Positions 1 through 11,414 of a DNA stretch of 64,000 nucleotides are shown here, in pieces. The DNA is from Pyrus communis. Taxonomy: Eukaryota > Streptophyta > Magnoliopsida > Rosales > Rosaceae. The notes beneath the pieces were generated by a model that saw only the letters and a program-made list of their open reading frames with translations, searched no databases and had not been told where the DNA came from. Position 1 is the stretch's first letter. Each line of letters starts with the position of its first letter. The position numbers and the translations under genes are program-made. Location of the stretch: the NCBI RefSeq assembly GCF_963583255.1, contig NC_084806.1, forward strand, positions 20,688,317 through 20,752,316, given 5' to 3'.

Positions 1-1258
1 CAAAAGTCCCCTACATGACATCATAATGGAGATACAATCAAAGATCATTACGTTCTATGAAAATCATAAGTATTGACAAAGCACTTGTAACTATGACATC
101 ATGATACTCATGCTTGGAATTTACTTAACATGATTGTGAAAACAACCTTAACTACTTGTGAATATAAGTTTGTAACGATTATGTGAAACTCCCTTATATT
201 CTAGCACCAAATTCATGCATGCAAACTAAGTGTGCACCCTTAATCAACAAACAAGAATAAGTTATCCATCAAACGGTTAAGTAAATTGCTTCACAATTTA
301 TGAAGTCACAACTGGAATTAATCAATTCATATTGCAAATATAATCATGGTTTCAAAGTCTCCCCTAGCTAAAACAAGTTTAGCTCCTCATATTTACAACA
401 AAACAAAGAGAGTATAAATTAAACATTGAAAACAAAGATTGAATACACCTAGAAACGCTCCAACAATCCAAGCTTGGTGGTAGAGGGTGGATGATAGCTG
501 AATGAATGGAGAGAATGAATAGTGATGTCTAGAGCCTAATATGTGCGGCAGATTATGTATATATAGAGGGAGAAAGGTTAAGGCCTGAATTAATTAATTT
601 GGGAATGTATTAAGACTCCAAATCCTCCAAGAAAAGGGTAACAAATCAGAATTCTAAGAGGAAAAAGAAAGGAAAAGGTGCGGCAGCACCTAGGGAGAAA
701 AGGGAAAGGTCTTTTATTGCAAGGAAAGGAGGAATAAGGGAATGTGGGGTGCGGCACATCTAGGGAAAGGAAGATAGGTGGCAGATTTTGGAAGAAAAAG
801 GGTAAGGAGGGTGCGGCATAGACTCGGAGAAAATGGACCTTTGGTTTGTGTCCTAAAATGTATAAGAAGCCTTCAATGTTGTTGGAATTTAGGGACATTT
901 AGGAATAGGAAAGGTTAAACCAAAATAGGAAACCTTGGCTTAACTTTCTTACTTCAAGTAGGAAAACTTCTTTGACTAGGATTCCTCTTTTGATTAGGAA
1001 TCCTTCTTTGATGAGGAATCCTTCTTTGATTAGGAATCGTTATTTGATTAGTAATCCTAACAGCTTTAAGTCTTCAATTTTGTCCATTCCTTTTGCCCCA
1101 AGCATATGCTATCCATTCCAAGTCCAATTTTGCTCCAAAATGCACCTTCTTGAACCTATAAACACACGAAAATAGCTTAAAATACTAAAATAACTATGAA
1201 TTAACAACATAAATGTAGGAAAACAAGCTAACTAAGTCGCCTAAATATGCTCCTATCA
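1..1258 (-). repeat. E1 3' LTR (partial)
   Basis: Closely matches 5,167-6,537 of the E1 5' LTR and ends with the same tgctcctatca terminus just before the polypurine tract. Compared with the 5' LTR it lacks about 108 bp near position 475 and carries one more unit of a minisatellite near 971-1,058. A TATA-like tatatatag lies near 558-567 (minus-strand promoter). The track ORFs in this stretch are not credible genes. Confidence 0.85.
971..1058 (-). repeat. Minisatellite of about 20 bp (ttgattaggaatcctt type) in E1 3' LTR
   Basis: Five imperfect units of the form tttgattaggaatccttc follow one another. The matching place in the E1 5' LTR (about 6,240-6,312) has four units, LTR fragment J (about 16,725-16,800) has four, and the E2 5' LTR (about 38,708-38,764) has three. 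An ORF at 972-1,175 is only a translation of this repeat. Confidence 0.75.
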
Positions 1259-1275
1259 AATTCCCCCACACTTAG
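1259..1275 (-). other. E1 polypurine tract next to 3' LTR
   Basis: On the minus strand this reads aagtgtgggggaatt, directly abutting the LTR. It is the expected site for plus-strand DNA priming. The same sequence precedes the 3' LTR in E4 and E7, and a mutated form occurs in E5. Confidence 0.8.
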
Positions 1276-3130
1276 CTTTTGCTAGTCCTCGAGCAAAACA
1301 AAACAAACAAAACAAAAGGAACAAAACAAACTCTAGACCTTCCAACAATTACCTTAGGGATTTCCAATACACATGACTTATTAAAGAACACTACTTCCAT
1401 GGTTTTTTTTAGCTTTCTTTAGACTTGAGCAAACACTTAACCATAGTTACCACTCACTAGTTCACATTTTATCAATTAAAACAACATTTTGAATGTAGTA
1501 ACATGCCTTGGAGAATTCCCTCAATTCCTCACTAGAATGCTCTCTATTTTCACACAGATTTTCTAACTACACTCCCTACATTAGGTATATGTGAGAAGAT
1601 TGATGACATGTATATGATCTCATGAATGGAATGCTACTACTTAGAATGAGAACCAGTGATTCCATATGCTCATACCAAATTCAAACTCCACATATTTAAC
1701 ACATAACATCAAGATAGAAGTTGAGGGTTGTAACGAGGCTAAGGTATTGGCTAAAAAAGAAAGGTAAAGGATAAATAAAGGTTCTTAAAGCAATAGGAAG
1801 CAAAGTAATGAAACTGACACTTAAACTCACTTTTTGATGATAGAAATTAACTTTTAAACACAAGGCAAGATTCATGCAACACTTAGGGTCAAATTCACTC
1901 TTTTGGACCCTTCCTTCAATAACCAACACTCGTGAGATCATTCTCACTTATTTTCCAACTCTTTCTCTTTCTTTTTACAACTTTTCTCTTTTCTTTTTAT
2001 TTTTCCACGAATTTTCTCTTTATTTTCTTTCTTTGCCGTGCCTTTTTACATCCCCCAACACTTGTTTTCTGCAATATGTTGATCAAAAGGAATTCATTCT
2101 AAGTCATGCTTCACTATCCTTTAAGAACACGGGTATGGAAAGTCCTAATCTAGGGTAGGTGAGGATAATGTGGTTCACAAAGAAAATAGGCTTGGAAAGG
2201 CTCAAAAGGGGTAATCCTACAATACATATGCAACAGGGTTTGGCTTTTTGGCTTTGGCTAACTAAACAACTTCATCTTATTGTATGTTATGCAATCAATA
2301 TCATGCTTTGAACGAAATGGGCGTGAGTTCTAGTATTTGGAACTATAATGATAAGATGCATTCTACGTAGCAACCAAGCAAAGAATGGTGAGATCATGCA
2401 ACAACTTTAGAAAACAAGAAATCAAAGATTTATACTCTCCAAAGAACATTTTAGGCTCAAGTCTCTCAAGGATGTAGCGTTAGTTTGAGTTCCTTCCTTC
2501 AAGCATGTTACAAAAACTGATTTTTTTTCTTTGTGATTACATGTAAATTCGTAAGCTATAACTATAACCAAGCATAAATCAAAGAGTAAATCAAACTTCC
2601 ATCCATGTTTACAACATTCTTTAATAGTCATGCAATTAAAAACCAAATCCTCATCATTGTGTTGGAAGGTACCCTAAGACACAAACAAACACACAAAAAC
2701 AACTTTAAAACAACTCTTTTTGGGTTTTTCAAAACTATTTTGCAATCTTTTTGTAAATTTTCGGATTTTCTGATCCAAACACATAAGAACACTTCAAAAC
2801 ACACTAAAAACACTTAAAAACAGTGAGAAACAACATTAGAAGTGATAGGTGATAAAATCCCACGAAAATCATGCAAAAATAGCTTGTTTATCCCCCTACA
2901 CTTAAATCAAACATTGTCCTCAATGTTTCAAACAAAGACTCACATTCAAACAAATAACATAAACTAACTAACATGACCAAATAAAAAGAATAAAGAAAGA
3001 GAGTTAGGAACACAAATCTGATTGTTTCGAATAAATTGTTGGATTGCCTAAGTCTTCTCTAGTTGAATGCATGGGTTGCCTCCCAAGAAGCACTTACTTT
3101 AACGTCTTGCAGCCGGACGAACTCTCTTCT
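1276..3130 (-). other. E1 3' internal noncoding region
   Basis: About 1.85 kb between the broken gag and the 3' LTR. It aligns by eye with 60,400-62,335 of E7 (reverse complement), 22,386-24,200 of E4 and 42,900-44,690 of E5, so it is a conserved part of the family, but no long reading frame is shared. It contains a T-rich stretch near 1,960-2,050 and a second polypurine-like tract at 2,891-2,903. It begins next to the family's conserved pol tail (ggttgcctcccaag at about 3,076). Confidence 0.7.
2891..2903 (-). other. Internal polypurine-tract-like motif, E1
   Basis: On the minus strand it reads aagtgtaggggga, about 1.6 kb inside the 3' LTR. Counterparts lie at the same place in E4 (24,038-24,053), E5 (44,541-44,558) and E7 (60,625-60,636). 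Confidence 0.55.
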
Positions 3131-3135
3131 TAGGC

Positions 3136-4412
3136 TCAATTGGAACCCACGACATGGAATTGATCTTTGAATGGAAGGTGATACTTGAAATGATCCGGTA
3201 ATGGTTTGAATTCAAGATTGGGTGCCTGAATCATCAACAACTTGTTAGTATAAAACGAAATTGAAATTGGAGGAGGTGGCTTACCTATGTCCTCCAACAA
3301 GAACTCAAGGATAAACACATCTTCTTTGAACGTTTCAGGAACTTTGCACTTGGACAAATTTGGTGTGAGGATTGTTCCTTGTCCTGTGTCATAAAATTTA
3401 TCTTCTTTAGGGTTGTTTGTCTCAAGAACGTCCTCTTTGATGAATTCTTGATACTCCCTACTTTGCACATTTGGAAGGGCTTCCAAGATGTCTTTTTCAC
3501 TTTCTTCTTCCTTGGAAATCATGAACCTACAAGAAATAAGGACACTAGGTGGAATGGGATTAGAAAGAATTAAATTTGGAACAACCTTACCTATGGTGGG
3601 CGAATTGGGGTCTTGAGGTGGCTGCGGCAAGGGGTGTTCTTCCCTTGCCGTGGCTTTGTCCAACTCCTCTTCCTCAAATTGCAATCTTTCATCTTCCTTG
3701 TGATTTGATTTTGATGGTTTAGGGTCTGTTCCAACCTCCTTGCCACTTCTCAAGATGATTTCCTTGGCAGTTTCAAATCCTCCCTTCGGATTTGCAATGG
3801 TTGAACTAGGGAGTTTGCCTTGGTTTCAAAATTGTCCTACGAACTCCGCTATATGCCCAATTTGCTTTTCCAAGTGGTCCACCCTTTTGTCTTGATGTTG
3901 CATTGCTTTTTCTTGATTTTGCATCACTTTGTTTTGATTCTCTTGCCCCTGAGACAAATTGGTGAGTAACTTAATAAGCATATCATTATACAAAGGCGTA
4001 CCTGAATTTGTTTGGGCAGATTGTGGTGGCTGCATAGGTGTTGTACATAACTCCTCATATGGTTGCCAATATTCTCCTTGTTGAGCCTCCTTGGCTTGAT
4101 TTTGTGAGCCCTGCACCAAAAAAATTAATTAATTAAGTATTTGATTATAATCTATTGACAAACCTGAGTTTGGTTGGGCATATTGAATATGAGGTTGTAT
4201 TGGCTGCATAGGTCTTAAATAGAACTCCTTATATGGCTACCAATATCCTTCTTGTTGAACATGTTGAGGTTCCCACCACATAGAGTTTGAATGATCACTC
4301 CAATCTGAATTGTAAGTATTGGAAAACACGTCATTCCTTTATTGATTATGATCAAATGTACCAACTCTTTCGGACCTTTCCATGAGCTGTGACAAGCATT
4401 ATCAAGTGCCAT
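3136..4412 (-). pseudogene. E1 gag-derived remnant fused to the start of the RT region
   Basis: Three minus-strand frames are pieces of one former protein. From 4,412 an ATG opens a frame beginning MALDNA that soon shifts. The stretch at 3,826-4,119 carries the gag C-terminal signature (DHLEKQIGHIAEFVGQF), and 3,136-3,753 continues with RSGKEVGT and ends LEFKPLPDHFKYHLPF, which in full Athila-like polyproteins stands just before reverse transcriptase. The capsid domain, zinc knuckle and protease are absent. E5 has the same arrangement with the same ATG, so this deletion form is a lineage and not an accident of one copy. Frameshifts make it non-functional here. Confidence 0.7.
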
Positions 4413-4528
4413 GTCGTGCTTCTCTAGTTCCTAACATCAACAAAACAAAACAAAACACAAATCAGAAACTAAAACTAAAATAAATAACAGAAACAAAGGG
4501 AAACAACGGGGGATTAACAAAGTTGCTA

Positions 4529-4547
4529 ATCCCCGGCAATGGCGCCA
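4529..4547 (-). other. E1 primer binding site (tRNA-Asp)
   Basis: On the plus strand it reads atccccggcaatggcgcca. This equals the 3' end of plant tRNA-Asp (GUC) including part of the CCA tail, with one mismatch. It stands 6 nt inside the 5' LTR, as expected for minus-strand DNA priming. Confidence 0.85.
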
Positions 4548-4553
4548 AAAATT

Positions 4554-6537
4554 TGATGTTATAAATAATAGCACTCAAATTAAACCCTCTTTTTGACAAT
4601 TGTAGTACAGATATAAGTAGGGATCGTTCTAGGCAAGGGATTAGGAGGGATTGCTAATCTAATGAAAACTGACTCAAAGATACAAAAATATGCTTAAAAA
4701 CACTTAAACAAACTCAAAGTCTCTTAACTAAACTTATATGAATCAAAACAAACTTAAAAGACTCAAAACAACACAAAACAATCCAAAAGACTCAATTTAG
4801 ACTCTAGGACTTAATTTGGACGAAAATAGAATTTGTTTTGACTCAAAAGACTCAAAAACACACTTTAGGACAGATTTGAAACAAGTAAGTAAAGGGAATT
4901 GGGTTTTGGACGAAATTAATGTAAAAACAAGTAACTAAAAGACTTAAATGAGATTTGGATGAATTTGGGAAAAACTATGGATGATTAGATAGCTAGAGGA
5001 TCGTTCTCCACACATGACACACTTGCATACAAATTAATTTCCAGTTCCTTTCTCAATAAACCATGAACCTCAACACCCTAGATTAACCGTGACATCACTA
5101 ATTAACCCTCAGATTTTCCTTTAGTTATTGGATTGGATGACATCATTCGACAACCCAAAGCATTCTTCAAAAGTCCTCTACACGACATCATAATAGAGAT
5201 ACAATCAAAGATCATTACGTTCTATGAAAATCATAAGTATTGACAAAGCACTTGTAACTATGACATCATGATACTCATGCTAGGAATTTACTTAACATGA
5301 ATGTGAAAACAACCTTAACTACTTGTGAATATAAGTTTGTAACGATTATGTGAAACTCCCTTATATTCCAGCACCAAATTCATGCATGCAAACTAAGTGT
5401 GCACCCTTAATCAACAAACAAGAATAAGTTATCCATCAAACGGTTAAGTAAATTGCTTCACAATTTATGAAGTCACAACTGGAATTAATCAATTCATATT
5501 GCAAATATAATCATGGTTTCAAAGTCTCCCCGAGCTAAAACAAGTTTAGCTCCTCATGTTTACAACAAAACAAAGAGAATATAAATTAAACATTGAAAAC
5601 AAAGATTGAATATACCTAGAAACGCTCCAATAATCCAAGCTTGAATGGCCAAAACGTCCAAGGCTTTTCCTCTCTTCTTTCTCCTTCTTTGTTGCGGCAC
5701 AAGGGTGTTTGGGTATGAATTATGGTGAATGATGGATAGGTTGGATGGTGGTAGAGGGTGGATGATGGCTGAATGAATGGAGAGAATGAATATGGATGTG
5801 TAGAGCCTAATATGTGCGGCAGATTATGTATATATAAAGGGAGAAAGGTTAAGGCCTGAATTAATTAATTTGGGAATGTATTAAGACTCCAAATCCTCCA
5901 AGAAAAGGGTAACAAATCAGAATTCTAAGAGGAAAAAGAAAGGAAAAGGTGTGGCAACACCTAGGGAGAAAAGGGAAAGGTCTTTTATTGCAAGGAAAGG
6001 AGGAATAAGGGAATGTGGGGTGCGGCACATCTAGGGAAAGGAAGATATATGGCAGATTTTGGAAGAAAAAGGGTAAGGAGGGTGCGGCATAGACTAGGAG
6101 AAAAGGGACCTTTGGTTTGTGTCCTAAAATGCATAAGAAACCTTCAATGTTGCTGGAATTTAGGGACATTTAGGATTAGGAAAGGTTAAACCAAAATAGG
6201 AAACCTTGGCTTAACTTTCCTACATCAAGTAGGAAAACTTCTTTGACTAGGATTCCTCTTTTGATTAGGAATCCTTCTTTGATTAGGAATCGTTATTTGA
6301 TTAGGAATCCTAACATCTTTAAGTCGTCAATTTCGTCCATTCCTTTTGCTCCAAGCATATGCTATCCATTCCAAGTCCAATTTTGCTCCAAAATGCTCCA
6401 AAATGCACCTTCTTGCTACCTTAGCCATAAGAACCTATAAACACACGAAAATAGCTTAAAATACTAAAATAACTATGAATTAACAACATAAATGTAAGAA
6501 AACAAGCTAACTAAATCGCCTAAATATGCTCCTATCA
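4554..6537 (-). repeat. E1 5' LTR
   Basis: 1,984 bp. In element orientation it starts TGATAGGAGC and ends AACATCA (TG...CA). A TATA-like tatatataaa at 5,829-5,838 lies about 700 bp from the U3 end and is the probable promoter. The partial 3' LTR at 1-1,258 is the partner. The two differ by a deletion and a minisatellite unit, so the insertion is older than E4 or E5. Confidence 0.85.
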
Positions 6538-7883
6538 CATGCATGTGGTAGGGCTTATGCCCTTGATATCGGCCAAAGTCCACCCAATGGCCGTTTTGTG
6601 CTCTTTGAGAACCCTCACCAATTTCTCCTCTACTTGTGCCGTGAGCAAGGATGCCACAATGACGAGCAATGTGTCTCATTCACCCAAGAACATATACTTC
6701 AAGTGGTTTGGTAACGGTTTAAGCTCAAGTGTAGGTGGTTGTTCTATAGAAGGAAGCAACTTGTTAGTTGACATTGGAATAGAGGACTTACCATTGAGTC
6801 GTGGCAAGGACTCTAGGGCAGCCACGGTCTCAATCACTTCATCATCAAAGGGCACGACATAAAAGGTCATGTTTGTGCCGTGGGTTGTTATGGGTGATGC
6901 CACTTGATCCATCAATTCTATGCCATTTGTAAGGACTGTTTCAAGTGCATCTTCATGTAATTGATCAAGGTGTGCCTGCACCAATGAATCAATGATATCA
7001 CCAAAGAAACATGAATGATCATCATTAGGAAATCTCATGCTTTGAGAAATATTAAAATCAATCACTTCCCCATCGAATTCCAATGTTAAAGTGCCTTTAA
7101 ACACATCGATCTTAGTTCGGGCCGTCTTCATGAATGGCCTCCTAAGAAGGAGTGGCAATGATGTAGCATGGGTGGTTTCTTCCATCTCAAGAATGTAGAA
7201 GTCCGCCAGGAAAATCAAGTTATTCACCGGCACTAAAACATCTTCCAATACTCCCTTTGGATAGGCATTAGATCTATCGGCCAATTGAATAATCACACCA
7301 TCATTTTTCAATTCACCAAGGTTCATGGATGCATAAATAGAGTATGACATGACGTTAATTGAAGCTCCTAAGTCTAACATAGCATGTTCGAACTTAGTTT
7401 GGCCAATAATACAAGGAATTGTAAAGCTACCTGGATCTTTGCACTTTGGTGGTAACTTTCTTTGTAAAACAGCAGAAACGTTTTCACTTACCCTAACCAC
7501 CTCTTTATTCGAAGCCCTCTTCCTTGTGGTGCAAAGTTCCTTCAAGAATTTGGAATATTTGGGCACTTGCTTATGGCATCTAGGAGTGGGATATTGACTT
7601 GAACTTTCCTAAACGTCTCAAGAATGTTTTTCTCATGTTCCTCCTTTGCTTGCAAAAATCTGTGAGGAAAAGGAACATTGGGTGGAACGAGGTTAGAATT
7701 AATCGAATTTGAACCCAACTTACCTTTAGTGGCCGAATTGGATGAATTGGAGGACTTGGGATCCGTAGATGGTTGCAGCAATGGTGTTGCTACCCTTGCC
7801 GTGGGGTTGCTTGATTTCTCCTTTCCGAATTGCAACTTCTCATCTTCATTAGGACCTGTTTTGGATGGTTTGGATGTAGTGCC
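6538..7883 (-). pseudogene. E2 protease and start of reverse transcriptase (broken)
   Basis: Minus strand. At 6,676-7,566 an open stretch carries the aspartic protease of Athila type: KLPPKCKDPGSFTIPC, then MLDLGASINVM, whose D-L-G triad is usual for this clade instead of D-S/T-G. It ends LELKPLPNHLKYMFLGE, the lead-in to reverse transcriptase. After one stop codon the RT N-terminal part continues (VEEKLVRVLKEHKTAIGWTL, ending PTTCM) up to 6,538, where E1 begins. Upstream, 7,542-7,835 (LQFGKEK... to LLDAI) is the same protein before a one-base frameshift near 7,575. The catalytic RT motifs lie outside the window. Confidence 0.8.
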
Positions 7884-8177
7884 TAAGCATATTTATGCTA
7901 CCTAGTTATGTTGTTTCCTTGCATTTAGTTAGCTAATTACTATGTATTATAGTGTTTTAAGCTATTTTCGTTTGTTCGTTGGTCCTAATGACAAAGTTGG
8001 CAAGAAAAGGCAATTTTGAGCCTTTTAGAGCAGTTTTGGGCTTAGTATGGATAGCTTGTATATGGAGCAAGGTGGATGCACGAATTTGGCGTGTAAAGAG
8101 GCTAGGAACATGCTACAAATCAGAAAAGGAAAGTTCAAGACAAAGAAGATAAGGAAAGAGCAAGAAATATGGAAACT

Positions 8178-8242
8178 TATCCTAACAACCTTATCTTATC
8201 CAAACCCTATCCTATCTTATCCTAACCTAATCTTGTCTCACC
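8178..8242 (+). repeat. Cluster of GATAAG (I-box-like) motifs in S1 U3
   Basis: Several copies of cttatc/cctatc in tandem (ccttatcttatccaaacc and following). Equivalent clusters are in H (about 37,555-37,610) and solo LTR X (about 53,645-53,705), always upstream of the LTR TATA tract. GATAAG is known as an I-box/GATA-factor site in plants. A regulatory role here is inference. Confidence 0.45.
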
Positions 8243-8593
8243 TTAATCCTAGCTGCAAGTGGACCTAAAAACATAATTTCTAGAAGCCTTATTTGACCCT
8301 AAAAGGGTGCCACACCTTTCGCCCTTTTTATGCCTTCTAGAACACCCAAAATCAGCCACAAAACACTTAGTTTCTAGAAGGCCCAACTTTGGACGAATTT
8401 CCTAAACCTTTTTCTAATGGGATTCTGATTTAAATTGGCCCCTTTCCTCTTGGATTTGGATTCTATAAGTCCATATCAAAAATCAATTGGGCTAAGACTT
8501 AAATTCCAAGCAATGTGCCGCACCCTAGGGGCCCTAATCACTTGTATCTGCTAGGTTTAACCCTAATTCTGATTCCTAGGGATTTTGCTTTGC

Positions 8594-8595
<2 letters not shown>

Positions 8596-8621
<26 letters not shown>
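8596..8621 (+). promoter_or_regulatory. (TA)n TATA tract of LTR S1
   Basis: A 26-bp alternating TA run followed by aaaacataagg, about 715 bp from the U3 end, where the TATA box of this LTR type is expected. The same tract in LTR H is where the pararetrovirus integrated. Confidence 0.6.
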
Positions 8622-8627
<6 letters not shown>

Positions 8628-9796
8628 AAGGTGCCGTACCCCCCTACACACCTTAGGCAACCATTCATCATTCAATTCGTTCATTCATTCACACACACAC
8701 CATCCATTCAGAAAATACAACCTTGTGCCGCAAATCCTAGGGAGAAGGAGTGCCGTGGCTTCCATAGGAGAAGGAGACCCTTGTGCCGCAAGAATCTACA
8801 TCCATTGGAGACTTTGGGAGTTCTTTCTTCCCTCATTTCGTTTCCATGTTTATTTTAGTTTGCTTTTCAATTGTTATGAACATTTGTAACTAAGTTTTTC
8901 TTAGTTAGAGGTGAATTCAAAGCCATGGACATATCTTTTATATGAATTGATTTCCTCCATATTTTGTTTCTTGAATTGTGAATGTGATTTACTTAATTGA
9001 TTTATTGAGACCTTGTTCTTGTGTGTTGATTAAGGATGCATACTTAGTTTTCATGCATGAATTTGATGCTAGGATATACGGGAATTTCACCTAATCGTAA
9101 TGAACTTATATTCACAAGTAGTGAAAATCACTAGTCATGATTGTATTAAGTAAATTCTAGGCAAGAGTATCATACAATTCATAGTTACGAATGCCTAGTC
9201 AATGCTTAGGGTTTTCAAAAAGCTTAATGATCCTTGATTTTATCTCTATTAAACTAAGAAAATCTGAAAGTTAATTTGTGTTTTTCACAATTAATTTGGG
9301 GCATTGTCATTCATGGTTTAAAGGGATAAAATCTGGAAATCAATTTGTGTTGCATATGTGCATGTGTGGAGAAGGACCCTCTAACTAGTCTTTTTCCCAT
9401 TCAATTCACCTAATTTAGTGCCTAATCTGTTTAGTTTACAATCTGCCAATTTAATTAATTTTGTCCAAATCAATTCCCCCTTTTATTAAGTGTGTTAGAT
9501 TAGTTAGAAAAATGTTTGAATCTGTCCAAATTAGTGTTTTGAGTCTAAGTTAGTTAAATTTCGTCCAAATCACCCTTTAGAGTCCAGTTTGAGTCTATTT
9601 GAGTGTTTTGTGTTGTTTTGAGTCATATAGGTCTAGTTAAGTGTTTTTAAGTTTAGTTTAGTGTTTTAGAGTCTTATTTGAGTTGATTAGCATCCCTAGT
9701 TAATCCCCGGTTAGAACGATCCCTACTTGCATATATACTACAATTGTCACAAATAGGGTTTAATTTGTGTGTCAAGATAATTTTCACATCAGTGCC

Positions 9797-11286
9797 AACC
9801 TCTTTTCCACTTCTCAAGGTGATTGCTTTGGCAGATTCGAACCCTCCCTTTGGATTGATAATGGTTGAGCTAGGGAGCTTGCCTTGGTCTTGGAATTGCC
9901 CTACAAACTCCGCAATCTGCCCAATTTGCTTCTCCAAGTGGTCCACCCTTTTGTCTTGGTTTTTCATGGCTTTGTTTAGATTCTCTTGCCCCTGAGACAA
10001 ATTGGTAAGTAACTTAAGATTGTCCAAAGACGTACCTTGATTGGTTTGGGCAGGTTGGGATTGGTTTGGATTGGAGCCGTATGGATTGGTGTAGAACCCC
10101 GGGGGTTGTTGCCTAAAGCCTCCTTGTTGTTGAAGTTGTTGAGGCTCCCTCCACTTGAAGTTTGGATGGTTTCTCCAACCCGGATTGAATGTGTTGGAAT
10201 ATGGATCATTCCTTGTCTGATTTTGGCTTGGAGATCCAATGGCATTTGCACTCTCCCATTTCCCATTCTCAATCAATTGAGGGCACTTTGTCAAAGGGTG
10301 CCCTTGGATAGAACATACGCAACATACAATTGGTTCTTGTATCTTCATCCCTTCGGCCATCTGAGACACAATAGATGTAAGATTAGCTAATGGAGTTTGA
10401 ATGTCGGATTGAGAACTTACCTCATGCACTTGTTACCGTAGGGGGTCCCTTGCCCAATTCCTTCGTATTATTACGCATTGAGAGCACGGTTTGCAATTAG
10501 GGTCTTGGCTGCCATGGGAGTTTTGTCCACCAACGCACCTCCCGCCGAAGCATCGAGCATTTGCCTTTCAATGGGAAGAAGGCCTTCATAGAATTATTGA
10601 AGTAGAAGCTCCTGCTTCATTTGATGTTGAGGACATCATGCAACAAGGGCTTTAAAACGCTCATAATACGCCAGGAAAGACTCTCCTTGACTTTGTTGGA
10701 TTCCGCTAATTTTCTTCCTCAAGAGAATGACTCTTGAAGTAGGAAAGAACTTCTCAAGAAACGCCCTCTTCATGCTTTCCCAAGAAGTGACCGTTCGGGG
10801 TGCTAGTTTGTATAACCAATTTTTGGCCTTCTCCAATAGTGAGAATGGAAAGGCCTTCATCTTCAAAATATTGCTATCGATATTAATTGGAGTCATGCTT
10901 GAACACACCACCTCGAACTCTTTTAAATGCTTGTTGGGATCCTCCATGGACAGTCCATAGAACTTTGGAATGTGGTGCAACAAACTTGACTTTAATTCAA
11001 ATTCATCGGTTTTATCATGAGCCGCCCTTGGGTATTGGATGCATAATGGTGCGGCATTGTCCATTCCCGAGGTGGAAAGCTCCTTGATTGTATGATTGTT
11101 TGCTGCCATGGCGTGGACCTCTTCTTCCTCCCTTGCCGTGGGCTCCTCTTCCTCCTCAAAGTTAGAGGCTGAACTAGAACTTGATGGGTGAAGTTCTGGA
11201 TCCTTCCTCTTCCTTCTCAAAGTGCGCGCAAAATCGTCGTCAAAATCCAAGATGTTTGCACGAATAGGTTGAGAACTACGAGGCAT
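9797..11286 (-). pseudogene. E2 gag (broken)
   Basis: The capsid part, 10,636-11,286, starts at an ATG (MPRSSQPI), has an acidic stretch (EEEEEPTAREEEE) and the gag core from EFELKSSLLHHIPKFYGLS through MKRAFLEKFFPTSR, and stops at ...YERFKALVA. After stops and frameshifts (10,430-10,635) the frame reopens to 9,797 with a CX2CX4HX4C zinc knuckle (CCVCSIQGHPLTKC), a glutamine/proline-rich stretch and the DHLEKQIGQIAEFVGQF segment. It would bind RNA and form the particle in an intact element. The C-terminal end is cut by S1. A frame drawn through to 9,674 includes S1 sequence and is not real. Confidence 0.8.
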
Positions 11287-11389
11287 AAACTAGTACCTAC
11301 AAACAAGAAAAGAAACAACGTCAGTAGCTAAAACAAAAATATATGAAAAAGAAACAAAAAGAAACAACGGGGGATTAGCAACTTTGGTA

Positions 11390-11408
11390 ATCCCCGGCAA
11401 CGGCGCCA
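11390..11408 (-). other. E2 primer binding site (tRNA-Asp)
   Basis: atccccggcaacggcgcca on the plus strand, a perfect 19-nt match to the 3' end of plant tRNA-Asp, 6 nt from the 5' LTR. Confidence 0.9.
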
Positions 11409-11414
11409 AAAATT

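Larger units (their letters stand above)
1..6537 (-). mobile_element. E1: non-autonomous Athila-like LTR retrotransposon, 3' LTR cut by window start
   Basis: Read on the minus strand, the order is 5' LTR (4,554-6,537), tRNA-Asp primer site, broken gag-derived sequence, a long noncoding stretch, a polypurine tract and a 3' LTR that runs off the window start. The internal part is only about 3.3 kb and has no protease, reverse transcriptase or integrase, so any movement needed proteins from elsewhere. Its right end (6,537) abuts the start of the reverse transcriptase region of E2, so E1 was inserted into E2 pol. The target duplication cannot be checked because the other end lies outside the window. 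Confidence 0.85.
7884..9791 (+). repeat. S1: solo LTR inserted in E2 gag-protease frame
   Basis: 1,908 bp, flanked on both sides by GTGCC (7,879-7,883 and 9,792-9,796). Removing it restores the E2 reading through RSGKEVGT into the protease region. It ends ...ttttcacatca, but its 5' terminus is taagcatattt instead of the family's TGATAGGAGCATATTT, so the first bases are altered. Its TATA region is a (TA)n tract at 8,596-8,621. It is the same LTR subtype as H, and comparison with it allowed the H fragments to be ordered. Confidence 0.88.

Noticed and set aside
590..898. 102-codon ORF in E1 LTR, repeated at 5,861-6,169
   Set aside because: Lies in LTR noncoding sequence downstream of the TATA-like site, rich in Phe and Pro from simple sequence, and not kept in J or E2.
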